A DNA stretch of 64,000 nt from Astropecten irregularis (lineage: Eukaryota; Echinodermata; Asteroidea; Paxillosida; Astropectinidae): assembly GCA_963971285.1 (NCBI GenBank), contig OZ020265.1, positions 6,426,270 to 6,490,269 on the forward strand, written 5' to 3'. The position numbers and the translations under genes were made by a program. Position 1 is the first letter of the stretch. The number at the start of each line of letters is the position of its first letter. Below the pieces are notes generated by a model. The model ran no database searches. It saw nothing but the letters and a program-made list of their open reading frames with translations, and had not been told where the DNA came from. This document shows positions 20,783 to 60,794 of this stretch, one piece after another.

Positions 20783-23700
20783 CTGCAAACATCAACCAAA
20801 CAACATGCCAAAATTACAGTGTTGTAGTCGAGTACATTTTCTCCGAGTACTTTGACTACCGAGTACCAAGACAGGTCGAGTACTTTGCCAGTCAAGTACA
20901 ACTACTTGTGCACCCGAGTACAAGTACGAGTACAAGTACTTATCTTCCGAGTACGAGTACGAGTACAAGTACTTATCTTCCGAGTACGAGTACGAGTACA
21001 AGTACTAGCAGTGGCGTCGCCAAGGGGGGGGGGGCAGGGGGGGCACGTTCCCCCCCTGGAAAACCTCGTGCCCCCCCCCCCCGCGTGCCCCCCCCCCCCC
21101 ATTTGAGATTTGGGTTGGTGAACAAAATATAATATATATTATTGTATAGTGCCCCCAACATTTGCTAGTGCCCCCCTTGTGCCCCCCCCCCCAGACTCAA
21201 AAGTCTGGTGACGCCACTGAGTACTAGTATCTTCCGGAAAAAACAAAACGAACAAGTTGCGCTGTAGCTGATCTAAAAATGGTAGTCAACACACGTGACT
21301 ATGCATTGCAACAGTAATACGTTACAACAACGTAAACGCCAGGCACGGCGAAGTCTATTTTCCAGACTCAACTATTCATAAGCATGTAATTTCTATAATT
21401 ATGCTACATATGATTCGTTGTTAGAATACTCAGATCCACGACCTGAACAGATTTTTTTTTATCGAGTACTCTTTTTCGAGTACGTAGATGCTCGAGTACA
21501 ATTTTTGGATGTCGAGTTCCGAGTATTTTGTAGCCCGAGTAGAAGTACCAAAGGACGAGTGCGAGTATTTATATATTTCCGGCTGAAAATGCTATATTTA
21601 TCCAGAAGATAATTAATAAAACAAAGACCGAAAAACCATTCTTTATGTTTTATAAGAAAAATTGAGTTTGTTTTTCGCTGTTTTCTCGTGACTCAGATGT
21701 CCGATTGAGCTCAAACTTTCACAGGTTCATCATTTCATGTACATGCTGGATTAAACAAGTGTGAGCGCTGTTCTGTTCTGTCACCTTTACCAATCATACA
21801 TTTAAAGATGATGTTCAACACTCAACAAACCTCGCTTTATTTGTTAAAACTATTATCCTTAAATTACTTGACATGAGAAAAAATATTTATTTAAAAAATA
21901 TTTCATTGTACACAGAAAGAGAGTATCTTTGGATGAATTTTCTCGTCAGCCCGCAAGCTCTCCAAAATTCAGATTCTCTGAATTTCGTCAATGGGGGCAG
22001 CAGACAAATTTGTGTGATTTCGTGACGTCAGATATGGGAGCCAAAATATTTTGAACGGAAGGCTCCCATATCTGACGTCACGAAATCATACAGATTTGTC
22101 TGCTGTCGCGCGCCATTGACAAAATTCAGAGAATCTGAATTTTGGGGAGCATGTTGGGAGAAAAAATCCTATAGTTATAGTTCTAACAAATAAAGCGAGG
22201 TTTAGTGTTGAACATCCTCTTTAAAGGAAGTATCATACTTTGGTAAGAAACCAAAACAGAAATGTTCACAGATTTACGTATAACTTTCAGGGCATAAGGA
22301 TGGTGCTGGTAGAAACCTACCGTTAATTTTTTTCCGCCTGAAATGGTGTATTTATCCAGAAATTAGTAAATCAACGACCGAAAATCTTTTTGATCTTTTA
22401 AAAGATCAAAAATAAAAGAGAAAAGACTTAAGAAATACTGTGGCCGTTTTTTCAAGATTTTCTCAAAAAGTGGGCACCGTATGGGACTGAAATTTTCACA
22501 GATGACTGTTACTGTATCTTCCTTGATATTTTTGCCCATGAATCTGTACTTCTTTAGGCCTTTTCACACGACGCTAAAAAAACTCTCAACCATTGAGAAA
22601 TTCTCTCATGGTTGCGAAATCTTACAAAAGTGTCATCGTGTGAAAGGACACCAATGCTTGAGAGTGACCGACGTCCCTGGTGAATCCTTGAGAGATTTTG
22701 ACCGAGGTCACCTACGACAAAATCTTCCGCTAGCGGAAGATTTCTCAAGGGACCCTTGAGATCTATCGTGTGAATAGAGAACAGCCCCTTTTGTACGACG
22801 TCCCTTGCGAAGTGCTTTCCAATGCGCATGTGTGATACACCGGTTTCATGGCCTTTGCATACCACGTGCTTTACCGCTCACCCTCATCGTCACATTGGTA
22901 CTAGCAGCGTTTACATTCATAAAATGCATAGTCTATCGACTACCCGCGTTCCGTCTCAAGGGAGGCTTGCGAAATGTTACACTGTGCCGTGTGAAAGGAC
23001 GCAAAAGCAGCCAGTGTAAAACCGTTTTGTAAGATTTCGCAACCTTGAGAAAATGTCTCAATGGTTGAGAGTTTTTTTGGCGTCGTGTGAAAAGGGCTTT
23101 TGACAAAAACCAAAGAATGATTACCTATTAGAATCCGTCTCAGAAAGATATTTGAATGTTTGAATTTTCTTAGCTTTACTAAGCGTTAGACCTACATACC
23201 ATTAGGCAAGGATCCTGGGGCCGTCACGGTGCCGCCGAACTTTTTGACAGCTTTCTTTGCAATCGCCAAGGCAGCTTTCTTCGCCATTTTCTTCAAAAAG
23301 CCTCCAATACCTTGAAGACGCTGTTGCTCTTCAAGATCCGAGTCCCCACCGCCGTGACGGGCATGATGCTCCGTGTCTACAGCAGCCCCACTTTCTTCAA
23401 AGTTGTCGGGCAGACTTATTGGTTCTGAAACATCAACAAAACAATATGGTACACATTGAACACGACAATTATTGCTAAAAGGTAGTATCATACTTTGGTA
23501 TAGGAAACCATGACAGGAATCTTCACAGATTTACCTGTAACTTAGAGGGTATAAAGATGGTGATGGTAGAAACATACCGTTAAAATTTGTCTGCCTGAAA
23601 TACTGTATTTATCCAGAAAAGAGCAAAATCAATGACCCAAAACAATTTAGATCTTTTAAAGAACAAAATATAACGGTGAAAAGACATACGAAATTCTGTG

Positions 23701-24633
23701 GGCGTTTTTTACTGTAATTCTCAAAAAGTGGGCACCGCATGGGACTGAAATTTTCACAGATGACAGATACTGTATCTGTCTTGACTGCCCATGAATCTGT
23801 ACTTCTTTGACAAAAACCAAAGTATGATACTACCGTAAATGACTAAAATGTTTTCATTTTTTTTAAAATGAAAATCAGAAATGTGTACGAAATTTGAACA
23901 AATCAATTGAATTATTGTTGAAGTCATTGAAAAGTGAACAAAGAAAAAAAACGACTGGAGCGGGATACAGACCAGCGACCAACGGAATACGGAGTACAGG
24001 CGCTCTACCAACTGAGCTATCCAGCCCCAGTATATTAGTGGTGTCCCTAATAGTCAATTATCTTTGTTCGTTTGGCAGTCAGAAGCCATGAAACCACTCA
24101 CATACCGCCATATTGTATCCCAATGACCATTAAGATACGCGCAACATTAGCAATGCTGTATTCAAAACCTGAGAAACGGTACATGAAATGTGACCAGCTC
24201 TGTAAAAATGAGGCATAAGTCACACATTTTGACAAACTGAATTATCTGTATTATGAGAAAGAATGCGTCATGAGGTTTAAATATGGTCTATGTTTAAGGT
24301 CTGTAGCATTCTACATTCTACAGATATACTAATTCTAAAACACAGAATCGTCCTATTATTCTACAAACTCTTCCCATGTTTCATAAGCTATAACTTGTAA
24401 AACATGCTGAGTGACATGTGACTCATTTTCGCAGAGCGAGTCACAAATATATAACCACAAGGGAAACTGACTGGATCTAAACTGAGTCATTGAAAAGTGA
24501 ACAAAGAAAAATTGACTAGAGCGGGATTCGAACCAGTTTCAAAGCTGTTCAATATAGATCAAAACGATAACTTACCTGCCACGATAGCTGCGACACAAGC
24601 GACGAGCAAGACTAACAGCACACAGCGAGCCAT
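20571..24633 (-). CDS. Secreted two-cassette antimicrobial-type peptide precursor (not assigned to a named family)
   Basis: Three exons (24576-24633, 23200-23424, 20571-20782) splice GT/AG, both introns in phase 1, into 164 residues. The order is a signal peptide (MARCVLLVLLVACVAAIVA), an acidic pro-part, LEEQQRLQ at 50-57, a cationic helix GIGGFLKKMAKKAALAI from 58 onward (eight lysines, no acidic residue up to 84), a second acidic part with C124 and C131, LEEQQRLQ again at 134-141, and a 23-residue hydrophobic helix to the stop. An acidic pro-region before a lysine-rich amphipathic helix is the usual layout of secreted antimicrobial precursors, and permeabilising microbes is the inferred role. 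I do not recognise a named family. Other readings are a venom-like or signalling peptide. The gene model is strong; the function is inferred. Confidence 0.85.
20806..21250. mobile_element. GAGTAC-rich repeat carrying a hAT MITE
   Basis: The outer sequence is a run of CGAGTAC and GAGTACAAGTACTT motifs (20830-21008, resumed at 21228). It is split by a hAT MITE. More CGAGTAC motifs at 21470-21570 suggest the far end of the same element. It lies in intron 2 of the peptide gene. Confidence 0.6.
21009..21219. mobile_element. hAT MITE, 211 bp, 8-bp target duplication
   Basis: The ends CAGTGGCGTCGCCA and TGGTGACGCCACTG are inverted and flanked by AGTACTAG (21001-21008 and 21220-21227). The subterminal parts hold long G and C runs. 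Confidence 0.9.
21580..21799. mobile_element. Half copy of TTAA MITE family 2
   Basis: TATTTATCCAGAAGATAATT, GTGACTCAGATGTCCGATTG, TTTCATGTACATGCTGGATT and ACCAATCATACATTTAAAG match one half of family 2. It ends at a TTTAAAG shared with the next element. Confidence 0.65.
21800..22224. mobile_element. Foldback element between TTTAAAG sites
   Basis: Nearly the whole element is one long inverted repeat. AGATGATGTTCAACACT and ACCTCGCTTTATTTGTTA at the left return inverted at the right, and GGGAGCC with its complement flanks the centre near 22050. TTTAA borders both ends. Confidence 0.8.
22225..23125. mobile_element. TTAA MITE family 1 split by a CCTTTTCACACGACGC element
   Basis: The MITE runs 22225-22555 and resumes at 23100 (TTGACAAAAACCAAAGAATG). 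The insert, 22556-23099, has inverted ends GGCCTTTTCACACGACGC and GCGTCGTGTGAAAAGGGC, extended by ACTCTCAACCATTGAG. Confidence 0.8.
23200..23424 (-). CDS. Peptide precursor exon 2: cationic cassette
   Basis: This symmetric 1-1 exon of 225 nt covers residues 20-94. The acidic part has D and E clusters and an HHARHGGGD stretch, then LEEQQRLQ and GIGGFLKKMAKKAALAIAKK, then AVKKFGG and a tail TVTAPGSLPNG. Lysine pairs recur every three to four residues, fitting one face of an amphipathic helix. A GG pair at 83-84 may mark trimming or amidation; this is uncertain. Confidence 0.87.
23478..23835. mobile_element. TTAA-type MITE, family 1, in intron 1 of the peptide gene
   Basis: The ends AGGTAGTATCATACTTTGG and CCAAAGTATGATACTACC are clear. 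The flanking TTAA sites are mutated. Confidence 0.75.
23915..24215 (-). repeat. tRNA-headed repeat (minus strand)
   Basis: The head, read on the minus strand, is GGGGCTGGATAGCTCAGTTG then GGTAGAGCGCC. The B-box is degraded. The body with GGCAGTCAGAAGCCATGAAA follows to about 24190. A shorter tail fragment lies at 24440-24535. Confidence 0.7.
24576..24633 (-). CDS. Peptide precursor exon 1: signal peptide
   Basis: It encodes a 19-residue hydrophobic leader with small residues before the likely cut (AAIVA then E20). The ATG context is ACACCATGG. The donor is GCAG/GTAAGTT, phase 1. Confidence 0.88.
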
Positions 24634-24690
24634 GGTGTAGGCCTGGTAGACTCGGTGAGACGAAGGTACCGAACCACACCAAACAGTGCC

Positions 24691-24698
24691 CTTATAAG
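24691..24698 (-). promoter_or_regulatory. TATA box of the peptide gene
   Basis: On the minus strand GCTTATAAGGG lies 58 bp upstream of the ATG. That leaves room for a short 5' leader of about 30 nt. A core TATA box suits a strongly inducible small secreted-peptide gene. Confidence 0.6.
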
Positions 24699-24699
24699 C

Positions 24700-25480
24700 A
24701 TTCTGCCGTCCCATTCTAATCTACTGCGCACGTTTCAAGTGACCGAATACGAGGAACAATGATACTTTGGTGACAATTTCATTCTGGATACTTCAGCTGA
24801 TGAACCTACCAGCAATTTTCTGTGGCTCATCATCGGAAAATATAACAACGAAAAGGAGAAATATTGTTAACAAACTGTGATCGGTAATGAGTTTCAGCTG
24901 CAATTTCATCTTATACCGAAATAGAAAACTTACGAAGCCACGAAACTCCCTCTAAACAGAGCAGACGTTTCTAAAGTTGCAACTCTCATTAATTTTCTGA
25001 AATTTTATACGATACGACCACGCACCAAATTACCGAAAAACAACAACAAACATCTTCATGTTTGTAATTCGACTATAAAAACAATTATAGACCTTTCTTT
25101 TATTTACAAACATTGGCCCGTAGTTGGCATGGGCGGCCAATGTTGCAAATCATTTCATCTTCTCGAAAGACGGCGTGACCAAATTCAACATTTTTACAAA
25201 AACTTTCCATAGCTGTACAAAATACATACCACCATTGCTTGTGTTGTTTCCATTACATTCAGCAATATATTTCAATGTTTATGAATCGTTGTTGTGTTCA
25301 AATTGTGGTTATTTTTTTTTATGCCCGGCTTTGATGGCTCTCCGTAGTTTCCGCCATCTTGGTTGGCACAAACTTGGGCTGTGACTTTGCAAAAATTGCA
25401 GGTAGGTTTATGAGCTGAGAAAACAACCATTTCGCCGGAACGAGAGAAGTAGGTATACGTTTGTATACACTTTCGGAACT
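24700..25480. other. Upstream of the peptide gene, no recognised feature
   Basis: Apart from the TATA box nearby I see no repeat, ORF with family likeness, or RNA gene. Inducible promoter elements of the peptide gene would be expected here, but I could not identify any with confidence. Confidence 0.45.
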
Positions 25481-25528
25481 TAATACCGCTCCCAATTGTC
25501 TGACATTGTTCGGCATGTTTCCCTTAAA

Positions 25529-25892
25529 GGTAGTATCATACTTTGTTTTTTTTTATCACAGAAATACAGATTCATGGGCTAATATATCAAGGAAGATACA
25601 GTAACAGTCATCTGTGAAAATTTCAGTCCCATACGGTGCCTACTTTTTGAGAAAACCGTGAAAAACGGCCACGGTATTTCTGAAGTCTTTTCTCTTTTAT
25701 TTTTGATCTTTTAAAAGATCAAAAAGACTTTCTGTCGTTGTTTTACTAATTTTTGGATAAATACACCATTTCAGGAGGAAAATTTTTAACGGTATGTTTC
25801 TATCACCACCATCTTCATACCCTGTACGTTATCCGTAAATCTGTGAACATTTCTGTTTTGGTTTCTTACCAAAGTATGATCTTACCTTTAAT
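25529..25892. mobile_element. TTAA MITE family 1 flanked by 45-bp direct repeats
   Basis: The element is intact with TTAA at both sides. The flanks carry a duplicated host segment (TTAATACCGCTCCCAA, TTGTTCGGCATGTTT) at about 25481-25528 and 25889-25936. Confidence 0.8.
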
Positions 25893-25988
25893 ACCGCTCC
25901 CAATGTTCTGAAATTGTTCGGCATGTTTTCCTTAATTGATGAGCAGTTCAATTCAGCTGCATGGTTTGCCATTAGTGCATTGAAACCA

Positions 25989-26113
25989 GTGCTGTGAGAC
26001 TCGAGTCCGGTCTTGGACTCGAGACCGGTCTCAAGACGAATATTGCCGGACTTGGTTTCCCCCTCAGACTCCCCACTGGACTCGGACTCGGACTGACCGG
26101 ACTCGGACACAGC
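25989..26113. mobile_element. Short inverted-end element, CAGTGCTGTG ends
   Basis: CAGTGCTGTG at the left and CACAGCACTG at the right are inverted and extend into GAGTCCGGTC. The interior is a run of GGACTCG motifs. Confidence 0.65.
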
Positions 26114-26259
26114 ACTGACTGAAACTTTGTTTTATACTTTGTTTGAAATGTCCTCCGTGGTTATAATGATGAATGTGTCCAATTTCTGATGAAAATTTCA
26201 AAAACAGAGAGAAGGGAAAAACGATGCGAGGTTGTGGGACGAGTTTGTCTGCATCAGAC

Positions 26260-26365
26260 GTAGTTGCGATGATCGTAACCCTAGGTCTGACATTAGGACT
26301 GGGACCTAAGGTCCCTAAGGTCCCAGTCCCCATGTCAGACCTAGGGTTACGATCATCGCAACTAC
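26260..26365. repeat. Near-perfect 106-bp palindrome
   Basis: GTAGTTGCGATGATCGTAAC and CCTAGGTCTGACAT return as the reverse complement, around a GGGACCTAAGGTCC centre. The outer GCATCAGACG and CATCAGACGG are direct, not inverted, repeats. A half-site relative lies at 58040-58080. Confidence 0.8.
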
Positions 26366-26467
26366 ATCAGACGGTTCTACATTATTTGTTTATTATTGAC
26401 TGAGAAATTTGGTCAGTAACATCAAATTTTCACAGCCTCAAATCTATATTAAGTTATGGGATGGATA

Positions 26468-26714
26468 TGGGGCCAAATTCATGGCCCCGCTTAGCAAAAA
26501 AAATTTGCTAACCATGAAATTTCTGTCTATAATAAAAACAGGATTAACAACCACATTTCCATGTGTTGTGCATCACTTGTGATTGTTCTTTGGCTGTTGT
26601 TCGCTGACCACGAGTATCAAATGGAGTTTAATGGTGGTTTGTTTTATTGAGCACGACATTTTGTGCTAAGCATTTTTTTGGTTGGTGCTTAAAACAACTC
26701 CATGAAATTGGCCA
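26468..26714. mobile_element. Palindromic element A copy
   Basis: GGGCCAAATTCATGGCCCCG, TTGTGATTGTTCTTTGGCTG and CCATGAAATTGGCC match element A. Confidence 0.7.
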
Positions 26715-26719
26715 ATGAT

Positions 26720-27420
26720 TCGCTGCCAATTTGATGACGTCAAATTCGCTGTCACCGGCCTGCTGTGTGCACACTGGAAAAAAGATTATCGGTACACCTC
26801 TAGCGCCCTCTCGTGGACGTATTTGCCTCATTTCAAAACTGTACACATTATTCTACACACCAAGTTTGCCTTGAAATTTAACGTAAGTCTCATAATTACA
26901 AATAGGATATTAGAGAGATACGTAAGCATGTAAAAGTGGACATTAGGGAGACATCGGGAATTAAGGAGACTTTTTGATGTCTCCCTAAGAAATTTTTACC
27001 GTCCATATTTTAATAGAAGACAGAGAATGCTCTCAATATGAACATAATGTCAATTTCAAGTTCATTGGTTTGGAGGATGTTTATAAATAGGTAAGTAAAG
27101 TTTGTGCACGACCCTATGGGAAAGTCTCCCTAAGGTCACATCCTCGGTTATTATCATTACTAGAACAAGACAAAACTGAAACCTGGTTAACGTGAATAAA
27201 CATGGGTTTATTTTATACACAAAAATATTACAAATTAAATCATTGTGCATTCCAAAACAAAATGATGCCACAAATGCACCAAGTACAGTCATTAAAAACA
27301 TACAAATTAATACTGGTTGTTATTAAAAAAGATAATTTTTTTTATTGGTATATAAGAAAAGGAATAAATGGCATATAATACACTGCATCTATTACGGGAT
27401 AAAAATAATTTCTTAATTAT
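26720..27420. other. Intergenic DNA with no recognised feature
   Basis: AT-rich sequence with a short inverted motif around 26940-26985 (AGGGAGACAT against ATGTCTCCCT). No gene signal is seen. Confidence 0.45.
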
Positions 27421-27425
27421 AGGGG

Positions 27426-27646
27426 GGGCGTTTACGAAACCCAGGTTCCGTCTCAGACTCCGGCTCCATTTCATGAGTCCATTTTGAAATAGCGGGTATC
27501 CAAAAACAAAAGGCTTTTGGCTGCAGTTCTGAAGTAGATTCTCTGGTTTGAAAAGGAAAACTTCTGCTTTAATGTAATACCCGACTTATATTTTTAGCAT
27601 ATGGATGACAAAGCTGGAGCCTGAGCCTCCGTTTTCGCAAACGCCC
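27426..27646. mobile_element. GGGCGTTTACGAAAC element (GGAGCC family)
   Basis: The ends GGGCGTTTACGAAAC and GTTTTCGCAAACGCCC are inverted. Next to them lie GGCTCC and GGAGCC hexamers. The core has AAAAGGCTTTTGGCTGCAGT. Confidence 0.7.
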
Positions 27647-27777
27647 ATAGTTTCATAACCATACCCTCTGCACCTACAAGTCAAGTGCTGCTTGGAAAGG
27701 AATGGTTATTATATGCCTGGATAACGATGCAGCTTAATCATCTGAATATATGTATGCTTAAAAGGTTAATTTCATAA

Positions 27778-28347
27778 TTCAATAATCTTCAGCCTTGAAC
27801 TATCAACTTCAAGCCCCTGCTGTGTCCTGGATCATAGTTGAAAAGCCAGGCCAGGCCTGGGCTTTGCCTGGGCTCTTGGGCTTCTATAATCCCTAGCCTT
27901 GAACTATCAACTTCAAGCCCCTGCTGTGTCCTGGATCATAGTTGAAAAGCCTGACCAGGCCTGGGCTTTGCCTGGGCTCTTGGGCTTCTGTAATCCCCAG
28001 CCTTGAACTATCAACTTCAAGCCCCTGCTGTGTCCTGGATCATGGTTGAAAAGCCTGACTAGGCCTGGGCTTTGCCTGGGATCTTGGGCTTCTATAATCC
28101 CCAGCCTTGAACTATCAACTTCAAGCCCCTGCTGTGTCCTGGATCATAGTTGACACTATAAACCTGATTGACAGATTGAGTCCACACTGATCATGGACAG
28201 TATCCAGAAGCCAGGCTTGATTGATTTCAAGCAGCTCTATTGTAGTGAAGTTCAGGGCTGACAAGAGGAGAATTTCAGGCCTGAATGTCTGGGCCTGGCC
28301 GGACTTTTCAATGGCTGGGCCCGACCAGTATTCAAGTTTCTCTCCAT
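27778..28347. mobile_element. 104-bp-unit inverted-end repeat, four internal units
   Basis: Units start near 27791, 27894, 27999 and 28103 (CAGCCTTGAACTATCAACTT). The right part ends with CAGTATTCAAGTTTCTCTCC. The unit number varies between copies in the window. Confidence 0.8.
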
Positions 28348-28496
28348 TAACTCAAGATGGTTTTCCTTGAGTACATGTAGCTTTATAAACGTGTACTGTT
28401 TTATGTCTTAAAAAGTGAGCATTTATACTGTTGTTTATAAAGTTTGGATACCAAATGCATCTGTGTACTCTCAATATATGAAATATACAACAAGTT

Positions 28497-28878
28497 TAAA
28501 AATACAGTACGAGATTGGTAACATATCCAAACAGAAATGTTCACAGATTTACGTATAACTTTCAGGGTATGGAGATATGTGCTGGCAGAAAAATGCCATT
28601 AAAATATTTCTGCCTGAAATGGTGTATTTATCCAGAAATTTGTAAAACAAAGACCGAAAACAGTCTTGATCTTGGGGTAAGATCAAAACCATTTTTTATG
28701 TTTTAAAAGAAAAATTGAGTCAGGTTTTACCTATTTTCTTGTGACTCGGATGTCCGATTGAGCTCAAAATTGCACAGGTTTATTATTCCATGTACCGGGG
28801 CCTACATGATGCTGGATCAGACAAAGTGTGAGTGCTGTTCTAGCTGTGATCTTTACCAATCATGTATTATACTTTTAA
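28497..28878. mobile_element. TTAA MITE family 2, older copy
   Basis: ATTGGTAACATATCCAAACA, TTATCCAGAAATTTGTAAAA, TGTCCGATTGAGCTCAAAAT and CAATCATGTATTATAC match family 2. The ends are decayed. Confidence 0.65.
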
Positions 28879-29154
28879 ATAATCAGGAGTAATACTAGAA
28901 AAGATTGTGTACTTTCAAAGCATACTGTACTTAGGTATGCATACTTGTAGTTTGCGTATTTCAATTGTTTTTCGTGTTCACATAGTGTGTTAAGACAGAG
29001 GACAATGAACAACAATCAAACCATTCTTGTCTTCGAACGGACTTTTAGTTCAAAGTTGTCCGTATTGATTCGAGGACAGAAAGACAAAGGAACAACAATG
29101 AAACCATCGAATAAAGTTTTCTGTATAAATACAAACTAGAAGCTAATGGAAAAG

Positions 29155-30290
29155 TACTGTAGGTTTTCTTCACGTTTTGTAGAACATGCAAAAAGTCGGT
29201 TCTGCGGCCAATTCACTAACGCTTTGAGATCATCGCTAAAGCCCAAATCCATCGCTAAATGGAGAATCAATCGCAAAGTAACGATATCATATCATGTATG
29301 ATAGCGATGATCGAGAAATACAACTTTAGTGAAATTGGCCCCTGGCGTTGCAAACAGATGTTTTGATGATCTCGTTTTTGTAGCACAACCAAAAAGTCGG
29401 TTCTGGCGTTGCAAACGTCACACAAGATAGAATACGGTTATCCGTGGTTTTCTTCACGTTTTTGTAGAACAGGCAAAAAGTCGGTTCTGGCGTTCAAAAC
29501 GTCATGCTAGACAGAAAGAATTGTTCTTGGTGGTTTTCTTCATGTTTTGTAGCACAATAAAAAAATAGGTTCTGGCGTTGAAAACGTCACTCTAGATTGG
29601 AAGTACTGTTCTCGCAGGTTTACTTGACATTTTTGTAGAACGGGCATAAAGTCGATTCTGGCGTTGCAAATGCCACGCTAGACAGAAAGAAATATTCTTG
29701 GTGGTTTTCTTCACATTTTTGTAGCACATGCAAAAAGTCTGTTTTGGAGTTACAAATGCCACGCTAAGAAAGTAATGTTCTCGCAGGTTTTCTTCACGTT
29801 TTTCAGTAGCACAGGCAAAAATTCGGTTTGGGCATTGCAAACGTCATGCAAGGTACAAATGTTCTCGCAGGTTTACTTCACATTTTTGTAGCACATGAAA
29901 AAAGTCGGTTTTGGAGTTACAAACGCCACGCTAAGAAAGTAATGTTCTCGCAGGTTTTCTTCACGTTTTTCAGTAGCACGGGCAAAAATTCGGTTTGGGC
30001 ATTGCAAACGTCATGTGGGTACATATGTTCTCGCAGGTTGACTTCACATTTTTGTAGAACGGGCACAAAGTCGGTTTGGGCATATACAAACGCCACGCGA
30101 GATAGATAGGAACATTCTCATCGGTTCTCATCTCGTTTTCGTAGCACAACCAAAAAGTCGGTTCTTAGAAAGTAATGTTCTCAGTGGTTTTCTTCACGCT
30201 TTGTAGCACCAGCAAAAAATTTGGTTGTGGAAAGAAATGTTTTCGCAGGTTTTCGTTATGTTTTGAAGAACAGGCAAAATCCTTGGCATA
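29155..30290. repeat. 84-bp tandem array just downstream of TBC1D2
   Basis: About a dozen diverged units carry GTTTTCTTCACGTTTTTGTA and CAAAAAGTCGGTTCTGGCGT, spaced about 84-86 bp (for example 29391, 29475, 29562, 29647, 29731, 29816, 29900, 29984, 30066, 30150). A palindromic element B (about 29213-29343) interrupts one unit. Confidence 0.85.
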
Positions 30291-30314
30291 CACGTTCACG
30301 TCCAAACACGTACC

Positions 30315-30320
30315 TTTATT
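30315..30320 (-). promoter_or_regulatory. Possible TBC1D2 polyadenylation signal
   Basis: AATAAA on the minus strand lies about 14 nt after the TBC1D2 stop codon. Such a short 3' UTR would be unusual, so the real signal may be further on. Confidence 0.3.
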
Positions 30321-30333
30321 CTTCTCTCGTTCT

Positions 30334-59784
<29,451 letters not shown>

Positions 59785-60263
59785 GTTTGTTTTGATCTTG
59801 ACTAGTAGTAGCTAGACTTGTACAAGTCTCACGTCAATTTTTTGTAAGGGGGCGTGGCGCGTGGGTACATTATCCGGTTATTTTATCTGTAGATTCGTCC
59901 TAAATTGCTAGTCAAACTTGCCCTTAAGCTTATAATGAAGTATAATGTAATTAATATAAAATCGCTAACCTTTGGTCAAGAATTTTGTGGTTTTGGTAAT
60001 GTTGTTTAGACGTAAAGCGACTGGAGACAAAGACCACACGCGCCGTGGCGGAACCACATGATTGTGTGGTCTTTGCTTCCAGCCGCTAAGCAGACTGAGC
60101 GACAAATTACCGACCCCTTTGATAACAGCAATCTCAACACAAAAATTATTAATAATCATTTCCGGTGGCGTTATGATTATTAGTTTTTCAATTTGGTTTA
60201 CCTTTGTGACACTGACAATTGAGGCAAAACAAAAGACGAGAACGTACTGACTTAACAACCTTG

Positions 60264-60790
60264 TGGGTGCATTCGTTTAGCTCTCCCAGGTCGACCAGTC
60301 AACTTCGTCCCAATTCCCTTGCTTGTTTTGTGCAGTATAGCCCGACCATTCCCAGTAAGGGCTTACCCTTGTTAGCTAAACGAATGCACCCAGTATTGAT
60401 CATGTCTAGCGCCCTCTGCTGACATCATGTGACGTGACCAAACTAGCGTGTGATAGGACGAAGTAGTTTAAAGGTAATATCATACTTTGGTTTTTATCAA
60501 AGAAATGCAGATTCATGGGCAAAAATATTAAGGAAGATACAGTAACAATCATCTGTGCACACTGTGAACATCTGAAAACAGTGAACAATATTTCTTTAAT
60601 TTCCTCTTTTATTTTCGATCTTTTAAAAGGATTTACGGGTCGTTATTTTATTAATTTCTGGATAATTACACCATTTCGGGAGGAAATTTTTAATGGTATG
60701 TTTCTACCAGCACCATCTTCATACCCTGTAAGTTCAATTCTGTCAACCGTTTCTGTTTTGGTTTCTTACCAAAGTATGATACTATCTTTA
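60264..60790. mobile_element. GTGCATTCGTTTAG palindrome and family 1 TTAA MITE
   Basis: 60264-60395 is the relative of 17223-17358. 60472-60788 is a family 1 MITE with AGGTAATATCATACTTTGG and CCAAAGTATGATACTATCT ends flanked by TTAA. Confidence 0.72.
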
Positions 60791-60794
60791 ATAA

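Noticed and set aside
20671-21161. Open frames with poly-Pro/Gly and TSTSTYLPST repeats
   Set aside because: They are translations of the GAGTAC repeat and the homopolymer edges of a hAT MITE.
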